From positions 218,635,837 to 218,699,836 of the forward strand of contig NC_061514.1 in NCBI RefSeq assembly GCF_022539505.1: a DNA stretch of 64,000 bases, in the 5' to 3' direction. The position numbers and the translations under genes are program-made. The DNA is from Lolium rigidum (taxonomy: Eukaryota > Streptophyta > Magnoliopsida > Poales > Poaceae). Within the stretch, counting starts at the first letter, position 1, and the number at the start of each line of letters is the position of its first letter. Shown piece after piece: positions 23,047-34,003 of this stretch. The notes under the pieces were generated by a model. That model saw only the letters and a program-made list of their open reading frames with translations, was not told the DNA's origin and did not search any database.

Positions 23047-23635
23047 GCCTTATTTTATCGGGTGCGCGTTCAGTGCTCCCGATGGGAGTAGCCCCCGAGT
23101 CTAAGTACGGATGCTTGCAACCGTGCGTAGACTCAAGTTGTACTACTCGAATGTTTTTCTTCTCCCAAAGTTGTCTTCAAATTGTTATGGTCATCCGATA
23201 TATTTTCTTTCATCGGGTCTTCATTTCTTTCAAGCAAGATTTAGTACGTAAGGGATACCGAGTAACGTGCCCGTTTTTTACCGGTTAACTGCCGATGGCA
23301 AAGCAATGATACCCTACACAGAATCAAGTCCCCGGGCATGATTCTGGACTGCGCAAAAATCTTCGAGTTCAGAACTTTTATCGGGGTGCACTCAGCACTC
23401 CCAATGGGAGTAGCCCCCGAGTCTGGGCGCGGATGCTTGCAACCGAGTGCAGACTCAGTCCGAACCACTTTAAATATTCCAATCTTTCTCCAGATACTTC
23501 TGATGCAATCTTTTCTGTAAATAGTCTTCGAGCCCAAATTTTATCGGGTGCGCGTTCAGCGCTCCCGATGGGAGTAGCACCCGAGTCTAGACACGAATGC
23601 TTGTATTCGTATGTAGACTAAAGCTTATCTACTCG
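23047..23635 (+). repeat. Three degenerate units of about 95 bp with a CTCCCGATGGGAG core
   Basis: Units at about 23055-23150, 23370-23470 and 23540-23635 share GGGTGCGCGTTCAG, then CTCCCGATGGGAGTAGC, then CCCGAGTCT, then GATGCTTG and GTAGACT. They are separated by unrelated sequence, so this is an interspersed and not a strict tandem repeat. Confidence 0.7.
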
Positions 23636-23942
23636 ATAGTTTTTGATTCCCTTCGGATGCTTCACGCGGAGTCGATACTTCTTGTGATGTCACTGATGAC
23701 GTAGCCACTATTGTGACATGATTGACAGGACATGACCTGACGGGCCCACCCTACTTCTGCATGGTCAGTTAGGAAATGACCAGTGCTTGTGCATTGACCG
23801 AGGCGCCTCCTCGATTTCCGCGCGTAGTGGGAGTAATGGGCCACCGGTTTCATTTTCTTACTTGGATACGCGTACGATTGGATCCTCGTCCACTTCCCCA
23901 CAATTGCTAGAGTTATGGCCACGATTCCCCAATAGTCCTTGC

Positions 23943-23953
23943 TATAAATAAAG
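23943..23953 (+). promoter_or_regulatory. TATA box of the antisense ORF in the Tat element
   Basis: TATAAATAAAG lies about 100 bp upstream of the ATG at 24053 and is followed by a CT-rich leader with CTCTTCAGTTTTCTCTC. The spacing fits a plant promoter. Activity is not shown by the sequence. Confidence 0.55.
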
Positions 23954-24052
23954 AACCTTTCACCATTTTCACTTTTTACGCCACCATACTACTCGTCTTC
24001 CTCTTCAGTTTTCTCTCTCGCCATTGTTCCTGCTTCAAAGAAATCAAGCACC

Positions 24053-27000
24053 ATGGGCAAGAAGAAAGGAACCGCTGAACCAGGTGCTTCCTCGGGCGCC
24101 GGCAAGGTCAGCCGCGATTGGTGTGCATCCATCATCTCCAATCGCGATGTGAACAAGCTGCGCACGCTCGGCTTTATTTCATCTGCCGATTCCGACATCC
24201 GCCTCCTAGGTTCATCCTCTCGTCCGAAGCCTCATAAAGGCTTTACTGTTATGTTCGTTGCTTTCTTGTTTCGTGGGCTCTCTCTTCCTACCCACGAATT
24301 CCTTCATTCCCTTCTTTTCTTCTACGGGATCCAGCTTTGGTAGCTGACCCCTAATTCCATTCTTCATCTTTCCATCTTCATCACTTTGTGTGAGGCCTTC
24401 CTTGGCATCGACCCCCATTGGGGCTTGTGGAGGAAGATCTTCTACGTCAAACGCCACAATGGCTACAACGGTCCTCCCGTTGTTGGCGGCGTCGGTTTTG
24501 TCGTTAGAAAAGAGGTTAATTACTTCGATATCTGGTCGACGCTCCAACCTCCCTCCGTTCGAAGATGTCTCCCTGGCTACGCCAAACAAATCCTGGCGAA
24601 ATGCTCTGACTGCCGAAGAAAGTGCCACAGCCGACCACCTGTATGGAAAGGTCATGGACCTGAAGAATGCAGGAGGCTTGACAATGTGCGGTACCGAGGT
24701 AGTCTCAGTTTTTCTGAAACGTCGGGTGCAACCATTAATGTCTCAACCTCACCAGTTGTGGATGTATACTGGTGACGGCGATAAATGAAGGGTCAGCTCA
24801 GTCGACCTATCTGACGAAGAACTTCGCGACGAGGTGCGGCGCCTCACTCAACTCAGCCAGAAGGACAATATTGTCCTGACTTCGGCCCGCCCTCCTTTTG
24901 ATTTTAAGCACCTTCCTGGTGAGGTAATTTCTTCTTGCATTTGCTTCAAAGATTATCTCTGATTTTTCATCCGAGTCTGATTTCCCCTTTTGTTTTATCG
25001 GTCGACAGGCCTTTACCGTTGCTCAGTGTTATCCTCCTACACCCGAAAGTGGGGTAGAACTAGAGGATGATGATGATTCAGAGGAGACAGAAGACGGGCA
25101 GCACGTTCTTGAGGACAGCGACGTCCAAAGTGACGAAGCCCCGGAGGATGATGCTCGTACAAAGGACATGAGACGCGGGAGGATTAATGAAGATTTGATG
25201 GAAACTGCTCAATCGAGTCCTAGCGGACAAGATGATGATGCCGATGAAACCGCGTCGCCTCCTCCCGCTGCAAAGAGTTCAACAGGCTTCTTTGCTGCCG
25301 AAGATGATCTAGACTTGTTAGTCTCCGCTTTTCTTTTGCAGCCGATTTCCTTCAACTCGTCTAACATATGCTCTTGTTTTAAAGCAGCTCTGACCATGAA
25401 ATCCCTCTCGCAAAGAGGGCTAAATTAATTTCTGGAAGAACTGAATCAACAAAGGAGTCGAATCCTTCGACTGCCGATCCAATGCCACCTCCTAGGACGA
25501 CTGTGGCCAAAGTCCCTGTGTCGAAGTTTAATCCTTCTGCCAGTGCCTCTGCCCCTCCAATCTCTCGTGATCATGTGAGTATACCTCTCGACATTATATC
25601 CTCTTTTAGCTTTCAAGCTGATGACTGATGTTTAGATGTTTATACGACCTGTCACAACCTTTTTACTTTCCTTTTTTCAGCCAATTTTCGCCACAGTTGA
25701 CGCTATGGCAGATTTTGCTGATCAATTCACTCGTCTGGAATCTGAAAACGTCCAGCTTCGCAAAGCCATCAAGGTTTCGGCTGACCAGGTGTTGGAAGCT
25801 AACAAGCTTTCAGCCGAAGCTCAGATCGAGAATGCATTGCTAAAGGATGAGCTGAGGAAGCTGAAAAAGAGGATGAAAGACGAGCAAGAAGCCAAACACG
25901 AAGCTTCCATCATAGCCGATGAAAAAGAAGGCGCTCTTCGAGAATCCATCACGAACTTGCTAAGTAAGTTTCTTTTTACCCATTGTACTGAGTTCTTCCA
26001 GTATTATCTTCTGAGTTGCTTACCCACAACTTTCCTAGGTGCTGCCGATATGTCTATTGACCGCACACGCAAGCTTCGAGAGGACTCGATGTCTGATGCT
26101 CTTTCACTCGCCACTGACTCCAATATCCAAGTCCAAGGCATTCTGCAGAAAACTAAGGGGGCTCTGGCGAAGCTATTTTGATGATGTTCCCGAAGTTGAG
26201 CCAAAACAAGACCCTCGGCGAGATGGCGGACACTTTCTTCATCGAATCTTCTGAAGCCTTAGAGGTACTTAAGCGACGCTCCCGTCTGTTCGGGGCGGTT
26301 CTTACTTTCCAGCTGCTGATGGGGCACGGGTTAGGTTCCGATCTGGAAAAGTTGTCCAAGGCAGTGCTCGTAGATGCCAACAAATGCCTAGTCAACCTTG
26401 AACCTTTCAAACAGTCGGCAGTGGTATGCGCTAACCAACTCCTCAAGTTGGTTGATGAAGAGAAGACCAAAACTACGCCTAAGGCCGCACCAGATTCCTC
26501 ATCGGCTCAACCTTGAAATGACTCCTGTTCCATTATTGTAATTAAACCTGATACAATTTAGTCTATATTTGTTTCATACTGGCTCTGTTGTCAGTACCAA
26601 CAATCTTTTGGATGTAATATATGCGCTCCCGATGGGAGTTTTTTTTATTTATGCTTTCCTGAGCTGTGTGCTGCAGATTCCTCCAACTTCTTCTCGTGCT
26701 GATCCTTCTTTGAATTCTTCGGCTATCGATGAATCTGAACTTGTTCGTCATTTGCGTGATCAAATATCTCAATTGAACAAAGACATAAACAACCTTCATG
26801 CTATGGCAGCATTGGTGAAAAGGAAAAGCGAGATTGCTACTGCAATCGAGCAGCATGCTCTAGATCGCCTCTGTGCTGCTACTGAAAGTTTAAGCTATAA
26901 GTATCTGACCACCTTTTGATTTCCATCGACTTACTTGCTAAGTAATCTTCCGCTGACTTTCTTTTGCACTTAAACAGTCGTGGCTTTCGATGAATCAGAA

Positions 27001-27252
27001 GAGAACAGGCTAATCCCTGAAAAGATCGAAGCTATGACCGATATTTCTCACCCGAAACACGAATTGTGGTCCTATCGATCGAAAGCTGTAGCCATGGCTA
27101 AATTTGAGCATCGAGTGGAAAAGGTGCATTATTATTTTGACAAGTACCACACTTATCTCTCAATGGTATGGAAAACCATGTTTCCACTGGACGAAGCACC
27201 CGAAACTTTGTCTGCTTTGTTCACCCGATTTAAGAGTCCTGAAAGAATTTAG
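24053..27252 (+). pseudogene. Antisense extra ORF of the Tat element (PF04195-like), with introns, disrupted
   Basis: Opposite to pol lies a multi-exon gene. Exon 1 from ATG 24053 encodes FRGLSLPTHEFLHSLLFFYG, then LCEAFLGIDPHWGLWRKIF, which is the conserved core of the 'putative gypsy type transposon' family (Pfam PF04195, Transposase_28), of unknown function. Later exons give an acidic, Ser/Pro-rich middle and a coiled coil (QFTRLESENVQLRKAIK to KKRMKDEQEAKHEAS, 25708-25950). Probable GT-AG introns are near 24923-25008, 25575-25680 and 25963-26038. It is dead here, with stops at 24341-24343 and 24786-24788, a frameshift near 24540, and a broken 3' end to about 27480. Extra antisense ORFs between pol and the 3' LTR are known in the Tat lineage, so this is an element gene and not a host gene. 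Confidence 0.72.
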
Positions 27253-27480
27253 TTGCTGGTGCGGAAGGAATTTCTTGCTGGAGCTGAGCTTGCGCTTGCC
27301 TCGGTCTTAGCATGCCACCCGACCTTAGATTTGGAGGTCATAGCGAATGCCAATAGGAGATAAGACCAGTACTATTCCATAGCCAGACACCCTGCATATG
27401 CTATTATTTCTCGGATGGAATCAGGAATCAAAAGAGATTTGAAGGCTCAAGAAAATCAAGAAGCCTTGCCATGAAGTTAT

Positions 27481-28045
27481 GTATATATGACCTTCCGTTG
27501 CAAGGAGTAATCATGTATGTACTTTGATGTGTTTGTTATACATCATTTGTTTTTGAACTTGTTAGCTCAATTGAAAAGTTTTTGTCGAGGGCGGCTGAGT
27601 GATCAAGTCCACCTGCACACTCGACGACTCCGTTGTATTTGCATTATTTGCAGAGTCGATTTGTAAGATTCGTAAGAGCGACACCCATCGAGTGAACGAG
27701 GGATTTAGGCGCTTTATGTATTTGGCTTCGTCATACGGTGCACCGGTATGAGCCTTTTTGTAAGTAATATTATTTCCATCGACTGCATCACTCGCGAATT
27801 ATCTTGAGGCTTGGATGGTTTATTGCATATCGATAACCATAGCTCCCGATGGGAGTATTAATTAATTATCGATACTGTAAGTAGCCCTCGAGTGTTATCG
27901 AGTTTGGCTGTGTAACATGCATTGATAGCCGAAGCTCCCGATGGGAGTAGTTAGCCAACAAACGAAGACCCGAACAATCGTTCGAGTAATGAATTTAATA
28001 AAGACAGGAGCCCAATCAAGAATTTTATTCATAATATGTGACAGG
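27481..28045. other. Spacer between the antisense ORF and pol
   Basis: This is AT-rich sequence with two more copies of the CTCCCGATGGGAG hairpin (about 27843-27855 and 27936-27948). No coding sequence was seen. The two convergent transcription units of the Tat element (antisense ORF on plus, pol on minus) end here. Confidence 0.5.
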
Positions 28046-29837
28046 CTAAGAAGCCTTCATATATGATAGATGAATCCTATGCGTAGAATGCCGCAAATGT
28101 GCAACGTTCCATGGATTGTCAACGTCCTTGCCTGAAGCATGATTCTTGAGACGGTAAGCTCCTCCTGGTATAACTTCAGTGACTATGAACGGTCCTTCCC
28201 ATGGAGACTCAAGTTTCAGAGTTCTTTCTTGCTTCAGTCGTAATGTCACCAATGCTGAAGCTTCGGTTGCGAACTCTTCGACTGTGATAATTTCGAATTG
28301 CCTGTTGATATACGGTCGTCCTGGCTAAAGCAATGTCTCGAGATTCATCAAGAAGATCTACAGCGTCTTGTAATGCAATGTTGGAAGTTGTTTCTGTGTA
28401 GGCAGTCACCCGAGGAGCTTCAAATCGAACATCGGCTGGTAAAACTGCTTCGGCTCCGTACACGAGAAAAAACGGAGTATACTTGGTTGACCTGTTTGGT
28501 GTAGTCCGTAAGCTCCATAGGACAGATGGTAATTCTTCGACCCAAGCTCCAGCTGCACCTATCAGACGTTTTTTAATGTTGTCGCATATTAATCCATTTA
28601 TCCTTTCGACTTGACCATTGGTTTGAGGATGTGCAACCGAGGCAAATTTTAGTTTGATATTACCATCATCGCAAAATTTGCGGAATTCCTTGGAGTCAAA
28701 ATTACTTCCATTATCTGTAACGATGCTACAGGGCATACCAAAACGACAAGTTATTCCTTCAAAGAATTTAACAGCAGTTTTAGCTGTTTGGTCTCTGACT
28801 GGTACGGCTTCAATCCATTTGGTAAACTTGTCGACTGCGACTAATAGATATGTGTGCCCTCCTGGTGATGATCTCGGCAGTGGTCCAACTTGATCGAGTC
28901 CCCATTGTGCAAAAGGCCAAGCCAAAGGTATCGTCATTAGGTCCGTTGCAGGCGCGTGTGGTTTTGGTGCAAAACGTTGACAAGGGTCACACTTTTTTAC
29001 CAAATCCCGGGCATTAGACGCGGCCGTTGGCCAGTAAAATCATGCTCTGAAAGCTTTGGCTACGAGGGCCCTGCTGCTTGCATGATGACCACAAGTTCCT
29101 TCGTGTATTTCTTGCAAAAGAGCTTTTCCATCGTCAATGGCGATACACCTTTGAAAGATACCAGAGATGCTGCGCTTGTAAAGTTCGTCATCAACTATAG
29201 TAAAGGCCTTAGATCGGCGTACAATACGCTTGGCTTCCGTTGGGTCATCTGGTAGTTTTTGCTCCATCAAGTATGCTAAAAAAGGCTCAGTCCAAAGAGG
29301 TTCAAGAAGAAAGACTTGCTCTGTAGTTTGTAGTGTAGGACCTTCAGCGTCCTCTTGGATTTCATCAGTCGACACTTCCGGAGGTGCCGACACTTTTTCT
29401 TTAATCGATCTTTGAGCAATAACTTCATAAAAGACTCCGTCTGGAATAGGGGAACATGTGGACCCTATATTTGCCAGAGCGTCGGCTTCCTCATTGTTGG
29501 CTCTCCCGATGTGTTTTAGCTCGCATCCTTCAAAGTTGGCTTCCATAGACTAGTATAGTTGACGGTAAGCAATCATGTTGTCACTGACTGCATCGCATAG
29601 ATTCATCGACTATTGCACCACAAGATTTGAATCTCCATAAATTTCCAAGCGGGTTGCTCCGCATGCCTTAGCCATCCGCATCCCGTGCAGCAGTGCTTCG
29701 TATTCTGCTTCATTATTTGTCGGCAGCGAAAAGTTCATCCGCGGAATATATCTCATCTTGTCTCCCTGTGGTGAGATTAATATTACTCCTGCGCCTGTAC
29801 TCCGTTTTGATCCGTCAAAGTACATTGTCCCTGTGGT
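28046..29837 (-). pseudogene. pol: Tat-type gypsy pol: RNase H and integrase, disrupted
   Basis: The minus-strand pieces in order are as follows. The first is an RNase H with FDGSKRSTGAGVILISP, NNEAEYEALLHG and IYGDSNLVVQ (29610-29825), the extra archaeal-like RNase H typical of Tat elements. Next is a linker with NEEADALANIG and the zinc-binding part EIHEGTCGHH...CDPCQRF. The integrase core has DQVGPLP, TDNGSNFDSKEF and a Glu in HPQTNGQVERINGL. The tail is PWEGPFIVTEVIPGGAYRL, ending at 28046. Inactivating changes are a stop at 29607-29609, another before EANFEGC (about 29550), a TGA in place of Gly after VAKAFRA (29040), and a frameshift at about 28240. RT, protease and gag lie beyond the gap at 29838. 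Confidence 0.85.
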
Positions 29838-29937
29838 NNNNNNNNNNNNNNNNNNNNNNNNNNNNNNNNNNNNNNNNNNNNNNNNNNNNNNNNNNNNNNN
29901 NNNNNNNNNNNNNNNNNNNNNNNNNNNNNNNNNNNNN
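29838..29937. other. Assembly gap, exactly 100 N
   Basis: A second placeholder-sized gap. The left flank is Tat RNase H on the minus strand, and the right flank is the internal 3' end of a TGATACGTC-type element on the plus strand, so the sides are unrelated. Confidence 0.95.
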
Positions 29938-30069
29938 TTCGATCGCTGTATTCATCTCATATGCTTTACAATAGTATGATCAAGATTATGATAGCATGTC
30001 ACTTCGTAAATTATCTTTGTTATCGCTTACCTACTCGAGGGCTGAGTAGGAACTAAGCTTGGGGATGCT
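29938..30069 (+). mobile_element. Internal 3' end and polypurine tract of a TGATACGTC-type gypsy element
   Basis: The stretch ends AAGCTTGGGGATGCT directly before the LTR start, the position and purine richness expected for the polypurine tract. It shows that the LTR to the right is a 3' LTR. The rest of the element is lost in the gap. Confidence 0.65.
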
Positions 30070-31664
30070 TGATACGTCCCAAACGTATCTATAATTTCTT
30101 ATGTTCCATGCTACTTTTATGATGATACTCACATGTTTTATACACATTATATGTCATTATTTATGCATTTTCCAAGCACTAACCTATTGACGAGATGCCG
30201 AAGAGCCAGCTTGTTGTTTTCTGCTGTTTTTGGTTTCGTAAATCCTAGTAAGGAAATATTCTCGAATTGGACGAAATCAACGCCTGTGGTCCTATTTTTG
30301 CACGAAGCTTCCGTAAGTCCGAGGAGAGACGAAGTGGGGCCACGAGGCGGCCGCACACAGGCGGCGCGGCCGCAAGGCGCCGCGCGGCCCCGTTGTGTGG
30401 GGCCCCCGTGACGCCTCCCGACCTGCCCTTCCGCCTACTTAAAGCCTTCGTCGCGAAACCCCCAAGCACCGAGAGCCACGATACGGAAAACCTTCCAGAG
30501 ACGCGCCGCCGCCAATCCCATCTCTGGGGATTCAGAGATCGCTTCCAGCACTCCGCCGGAGAGGGGAATCATCTCCCGGAGGTCTCTTCATCGCCATGAT
30601 CGCCTCCGGATCGATGTGTGAGTAGTTCACCCCGGACTATGGGTCCATAGCAGTAGCTAGATGGTCGTCTTCTCCTCATTGTGCTATCATGTTAGATCTT
30701 GTGAGCTGCCTATCATGATCAAGATCATCTATTTGTAATCCTTCATGTTGTGTTTGTTGGGATCCGATGAATATTGAATACTATGTCAAGTTGATTATCA
30801 ATCTATCATATATGTTATTTATGTTCTTGCATGCTCTCCGTTGCTAGTAGAGGCTCTGGCCAAGTTGATACTTGTGACTCCAAGAGGGAGTATTTATGCT
30901 CGATAGTGGGTTCATGCCTCCATTAAATCTGGGACAAGTGACGTAAAGTTCTAAGGTTGTGGATGTGCTGTTGCCACTAGGGATAAAACATCGATGCTTT
31001 GTCTAAGGATATTTGTGTTGATTACATTACGCACCATACTTAATGCAATTGTCTGTTGTTTACAACTTAATACCGGAGGGGGTTCGGATGATAACCCGAA
31101 GGTGGACTTTTTAGGCATAGATGCATGCCGGATAGCGGTCTATGTACTTTGTCGTAATGCCCCGATTAAATCTCATAGTACTCATCATGATATATGTATG
31201 TGCATTGTTATGCCTTCTTTATTTGTCAATTGCCCAACTGTAATTTGTTCACCCAACATCTCGCTATCTTATGGGAGAGACACCGCTAGTGAACCGTGGA
31301 CCCCGGTCCTATTCTTTACATCTCAAATACAAACTGCTGCAATTGTTCTTTATCGTTCTTCGCAAACAACCATCATCATCCACACTATACATCTAATCCT
31401 TTGTTTACAGCAAGCCGGTGAGATTGACAACCTCACCGTTACGTTGGGGCAAAGTTCTGTGATTGTGTTGTGCAGGTTCCACGTTGGCGCCGAATCCCCG
31501 GTGTTGCGCCGCACTACACTCCGCCACCAACAACCTTCAACGTGCTTCTTGGCTCCTACTCGGTTCGATAACCTTGGTTTCTTACTCGAGGGAAAACTTG
31601 CTGTTGTGCGCATCACACCTTCCTCTTGGGGTTCCCAACGTGACGTGTCATCTACGCCGCATCA
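30070..31664 (+). mobile_element. 3' LTR of a TGATACGTC-type gypsy element (1.6 kb)
   Basis: The LTR starts TGATACGTCCCAAACGTATC and ends ACGCCGCATCA. It contains AACCTATTGACGAGATGCCG, a GC-rich promoter block, and the terminal part also present at 13170-13513. I associate the family with the Sabrina/Fatima/WHAM group of wheat-type gypsy elements but am not sure of the name. The ORF of 286 codons at 30994-31854 crosses the LTR end into copia sequence and is spurious. Confidence 0.8.
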
Positions 31665-33765
31665 AGATTATTTTCCTGCGCGATGCTCGGGACCTGAAGA
31701 AAAGATACTCCACAAAGAATTTAACTCCCACGTCAACTACACGCCAGCATCAACCTGCCTTACAGTAGCTATGAGAGAAGTGCATCTGCAACAGAGTGGG
31801 AGTATTAAATTTTCTCTCAACTCAGTTGCTCCGGTTTGTTTTCCCAGGTCCTAGTTCCCGGAATTTCCGATCACATAGGTTGGGTTACCCCCTCGGCAAC
31901 TCAGGTGAGTCTCAAACCCATCTCCCTCTATGCAAGGTCTATCATGTTTCTTGATAGTCCTTTTGTGAAAGGATCTGCCAGATTTTTCTGACAGACTTCA
32001 ATCTCCTCTTGATATGTTTGGAACATTTCATATTATCCTTAGAACTTTTCACTTTAATAATCACAGTTTAATTATCACAGTTCATGAGGATGGCCGGTAT
32101 TGGTTTTTCAACCATAGGAAAGTCCATTCAAGAGCTCACGCAGCCATCTCCGCCTCGACTGGGTAGGGGCCGGCGAGCCCACGCCGTGAGTCTCGCTTCC
32201 AGTAGTTGACCTCGTTAAGATGGTCCGGCTTGGGCAAGACTTCCGTGCAAAGCCAGCGCCACCACCAAGAGTGAAACAGCATCCACTTGTGGCCTTCTAT
32301 CCTAGCATCCAAAATCCAATTGGAACTCACTATACCTTTAAAGTCGAACTCTGGATACCAAGTATAATGAATTCACATAACTCATGGTTCCCTTAGATAG
32401 CGCATTTATTCTCTCACGAACATGCCATAATTATCATCTCCGTGCTGGCCACAAACCGGCTAAGCTTGCATACATCAAACGAGAGATATCAAGGCCTGGG
32501 AGCGCTAAGCTAAATAGCATGAGTGAACTAATCGATTTGAGAGCATCTTAATTCGATCTCCAAAGGCTGCCTTTCATCTCTTTTCGAAGCAAGACACTAG
32601 ATCATAAGGCAGTGAGAGAAGATTTGCAATCAAAGCATAGCCAAATCTGCTCAACGACCTTCTCCAACATAATGAGATTGTACAAGTGTAATCCCACTAT
32701 TCTCATCTCTCAGTAGACTTGAAGTTTAATATAACATCGCTCTTCCTCCAAAGATCTTCTCATCTCGAAACACCGCGACAAGAAGGCTTTGACCTCCTCA
32801 ATCACTTTGAGATTTGTCCCAAGAATTAGTATGTCATCCACCTACAAACATAGGACAACTCCCTCACCCCCACCATGGCGGTAGGTACACACATTTGTCG
32901 GGTTTGCCAACAACAAAGCCCAGAGTATGTCGTAGTTCCTTTCAAACTTCCTCATGCCATTGCTCTGGGTGCCTGTTTGAGACTATCATGTACAATATAT
33001 TCTCTTTAATTTACACACCTTATTTCTTTTCACCTTCTAGTACGCAACTCAAGCCAGAGCTGTTCTATAAATTCCCTCGTCCAACTCTCCATTTAGGAAA
33101 AGCCGCCCTCAACGCCCATTTGATGAACGAGAAGACCGTGTGTGAGGCAGCCAACGATAGCAGAGAGATACTCGAATTGTGGTCAATCTCGCCACAGTGC
33201 AGGAGTAGGTATCGAAGAAATCTTCGCCTTCCTTTTGGGTATAGCGTCTTCGGCTACGTGCCGAGCTTCTACCTCTCAACAGTACCACTGCAGACTCGTA
33301 GCTTGTCTCTTAAATACCCGCTTACATCCTACATGTGCCTGCAACCCATAAGGACGCTCAGCTTAACTCCCACGTCTCCATTGGCCAAGATGGAATCCAT
33401 CTCGCTTTGAACCGGCTTCCTTCCGTATGTCCGCACTGTGATGCGTAGAGATTCTAAAATGGTAGTGGGAGTATCATCCACAAGATACGAATGAAATCAT
33501 TACCAAAAGACTTCTGCAATCCTTTGTCTCTTGCTCTTTGTGGGAGCTTCATTGTCATCCTTCGTCGTAATCTGAAGCTCCTCATCATCATGATTCGCAC
33601 TTGCATCCACAGGAAGTTTCATGTGTTGGATCAGCATTCCCAACTAGACATGCCATGCATATCTCTCAGTAGGAAATATATCCTCAAAGAATGTAGCATC
33701 TCTCGATTCGTGGACAGTGCCAACATTCATCGCCCACCGTAGACTTCACCTATGCTAGCCCGTCA
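31665..33765 (-). pseudogene. pol: Ty1/copia pol remnant, heavily degraded
   Basis: On the minus strand, from right to left, the copia order is visible. ESRDATFFEDIFPT (about 33671-33710) follows integrase. FLNGELDEGIY (about 33060-33100) and GGGEGVV-LCL-VDDILILG (about 32825-32880) are reverse transcriptase. EIEVCQKNLADPFTKGLS (about 31950-32010) is the end of RNase H. Many stops and frameshifts interrupt it. The catalytic YVDD motif has its Tyr codon changed to TAG (32842-32844). The leftmost 200 bp (31690-31900) look like the 3' untranslated part. No LTR ends were recognised, since both sides are cut by gypsy sequence. The 198-codon plus-strand ORF at 32814-33410 is an antisense shadow. 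Confidence 0.75.
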
Positions 33766-33957
33766 ATCGGTGGATATCAACAAGGACTTGACCTATCGTG
33801 AAGTACCCATTCGTATCTTGGAGGAAGCATTCCGAACCACCCGCACCAAAAGTATCAAGTTCCTGAAGATTCAGTGGAGCAATCATACTGAAGAAGAAGC
33901 CACTTGGGAGCGAGAAGAGGATATGAAGACTGAATTCCCAGATCTCTTTAGTCCCTA
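33766..33957 (+). pseudogene. pol: Chromodomain tail of a family-B pol, truncated copy
   Basis: The frame reads [17 protein letters not shown], then [19 protein letters not shown], and stops at 33956-33958. It is the last 62 or so residues of the pol that is complete at 59450, with only a few substitutions (for example TKS versus TRS and EEDM versus EENM). The W-H-ATWE pattern is the C-terminal chromodomain of Tekay/Del-type chromoviruses. The copy starts abruptly at 33766, where the copia remnant ends. Confidence 0.85.
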
Positions 33958-33966
33958 ATTTTCTTT

Positions 33967-34003
33967 AAGATCTCGGGACGAGATCTTTTGTAAGGGGGAA
34001 GGG
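33967..34003 (+). promoter_or_regulatory. Hairpin and polypurine tract before LTR B
   Basis: A perfect nine-base-pair hairpin (AAGATCTCG-GGA-CGAGATCTT, 33967-33987) is followed by AAGGGGGAAGGG (33992-34003), the primer for plus-strand DNA synthesis, two bases before the LTR start. The same pair recurs at 59459-59495. Confidence 0.85.

Larger units (their letters stand above)
22952..24052 (-). mobile_element. 3' non-coding region of the minus-strand Tat-type element
   Basis: No protein was recognised. The segment contains three degenerate repeat units described separately, and at its right end, on the plus strand, the probable promoter and leader of the antisense ORF (TATAAATAAAG at 23943-23953, then a pyrimidine-rich leader to the ATG at 24053). 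That the antisense gene uses this promoter is inferred from position. Confidence 0.6.

Noticed and set aside
22952..23640. CRISPR-like or defence array from spaced CTCCCGATGGGAG repeats
   Set aside because: The genome is eukaryotic, spacing is irregular and spacers are not of uniform length. The repeats belong to the 3' region of a gypsy element.
24053..24343. Host gene with a transposase-like domain
   Set aside because: The PF04195-type gene lies inside a Tat element, between its pol and 3' LTR and antisense to pol, which is where such element-borne ORFs are known to sit. It also has internal stops.
30994..31854. 286-codon ORF at the end of the TGATACGTC-type LTR
   Set aside because: It crosses the LTR boundary at 31664 into an unrelated copia remnant and has no domain.
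32814..33410. 198-codon plus-strand ORF
   Set aside because: It is the antisense of the copia reverse transcriptase remnant, whose motifs read on the minus strand.
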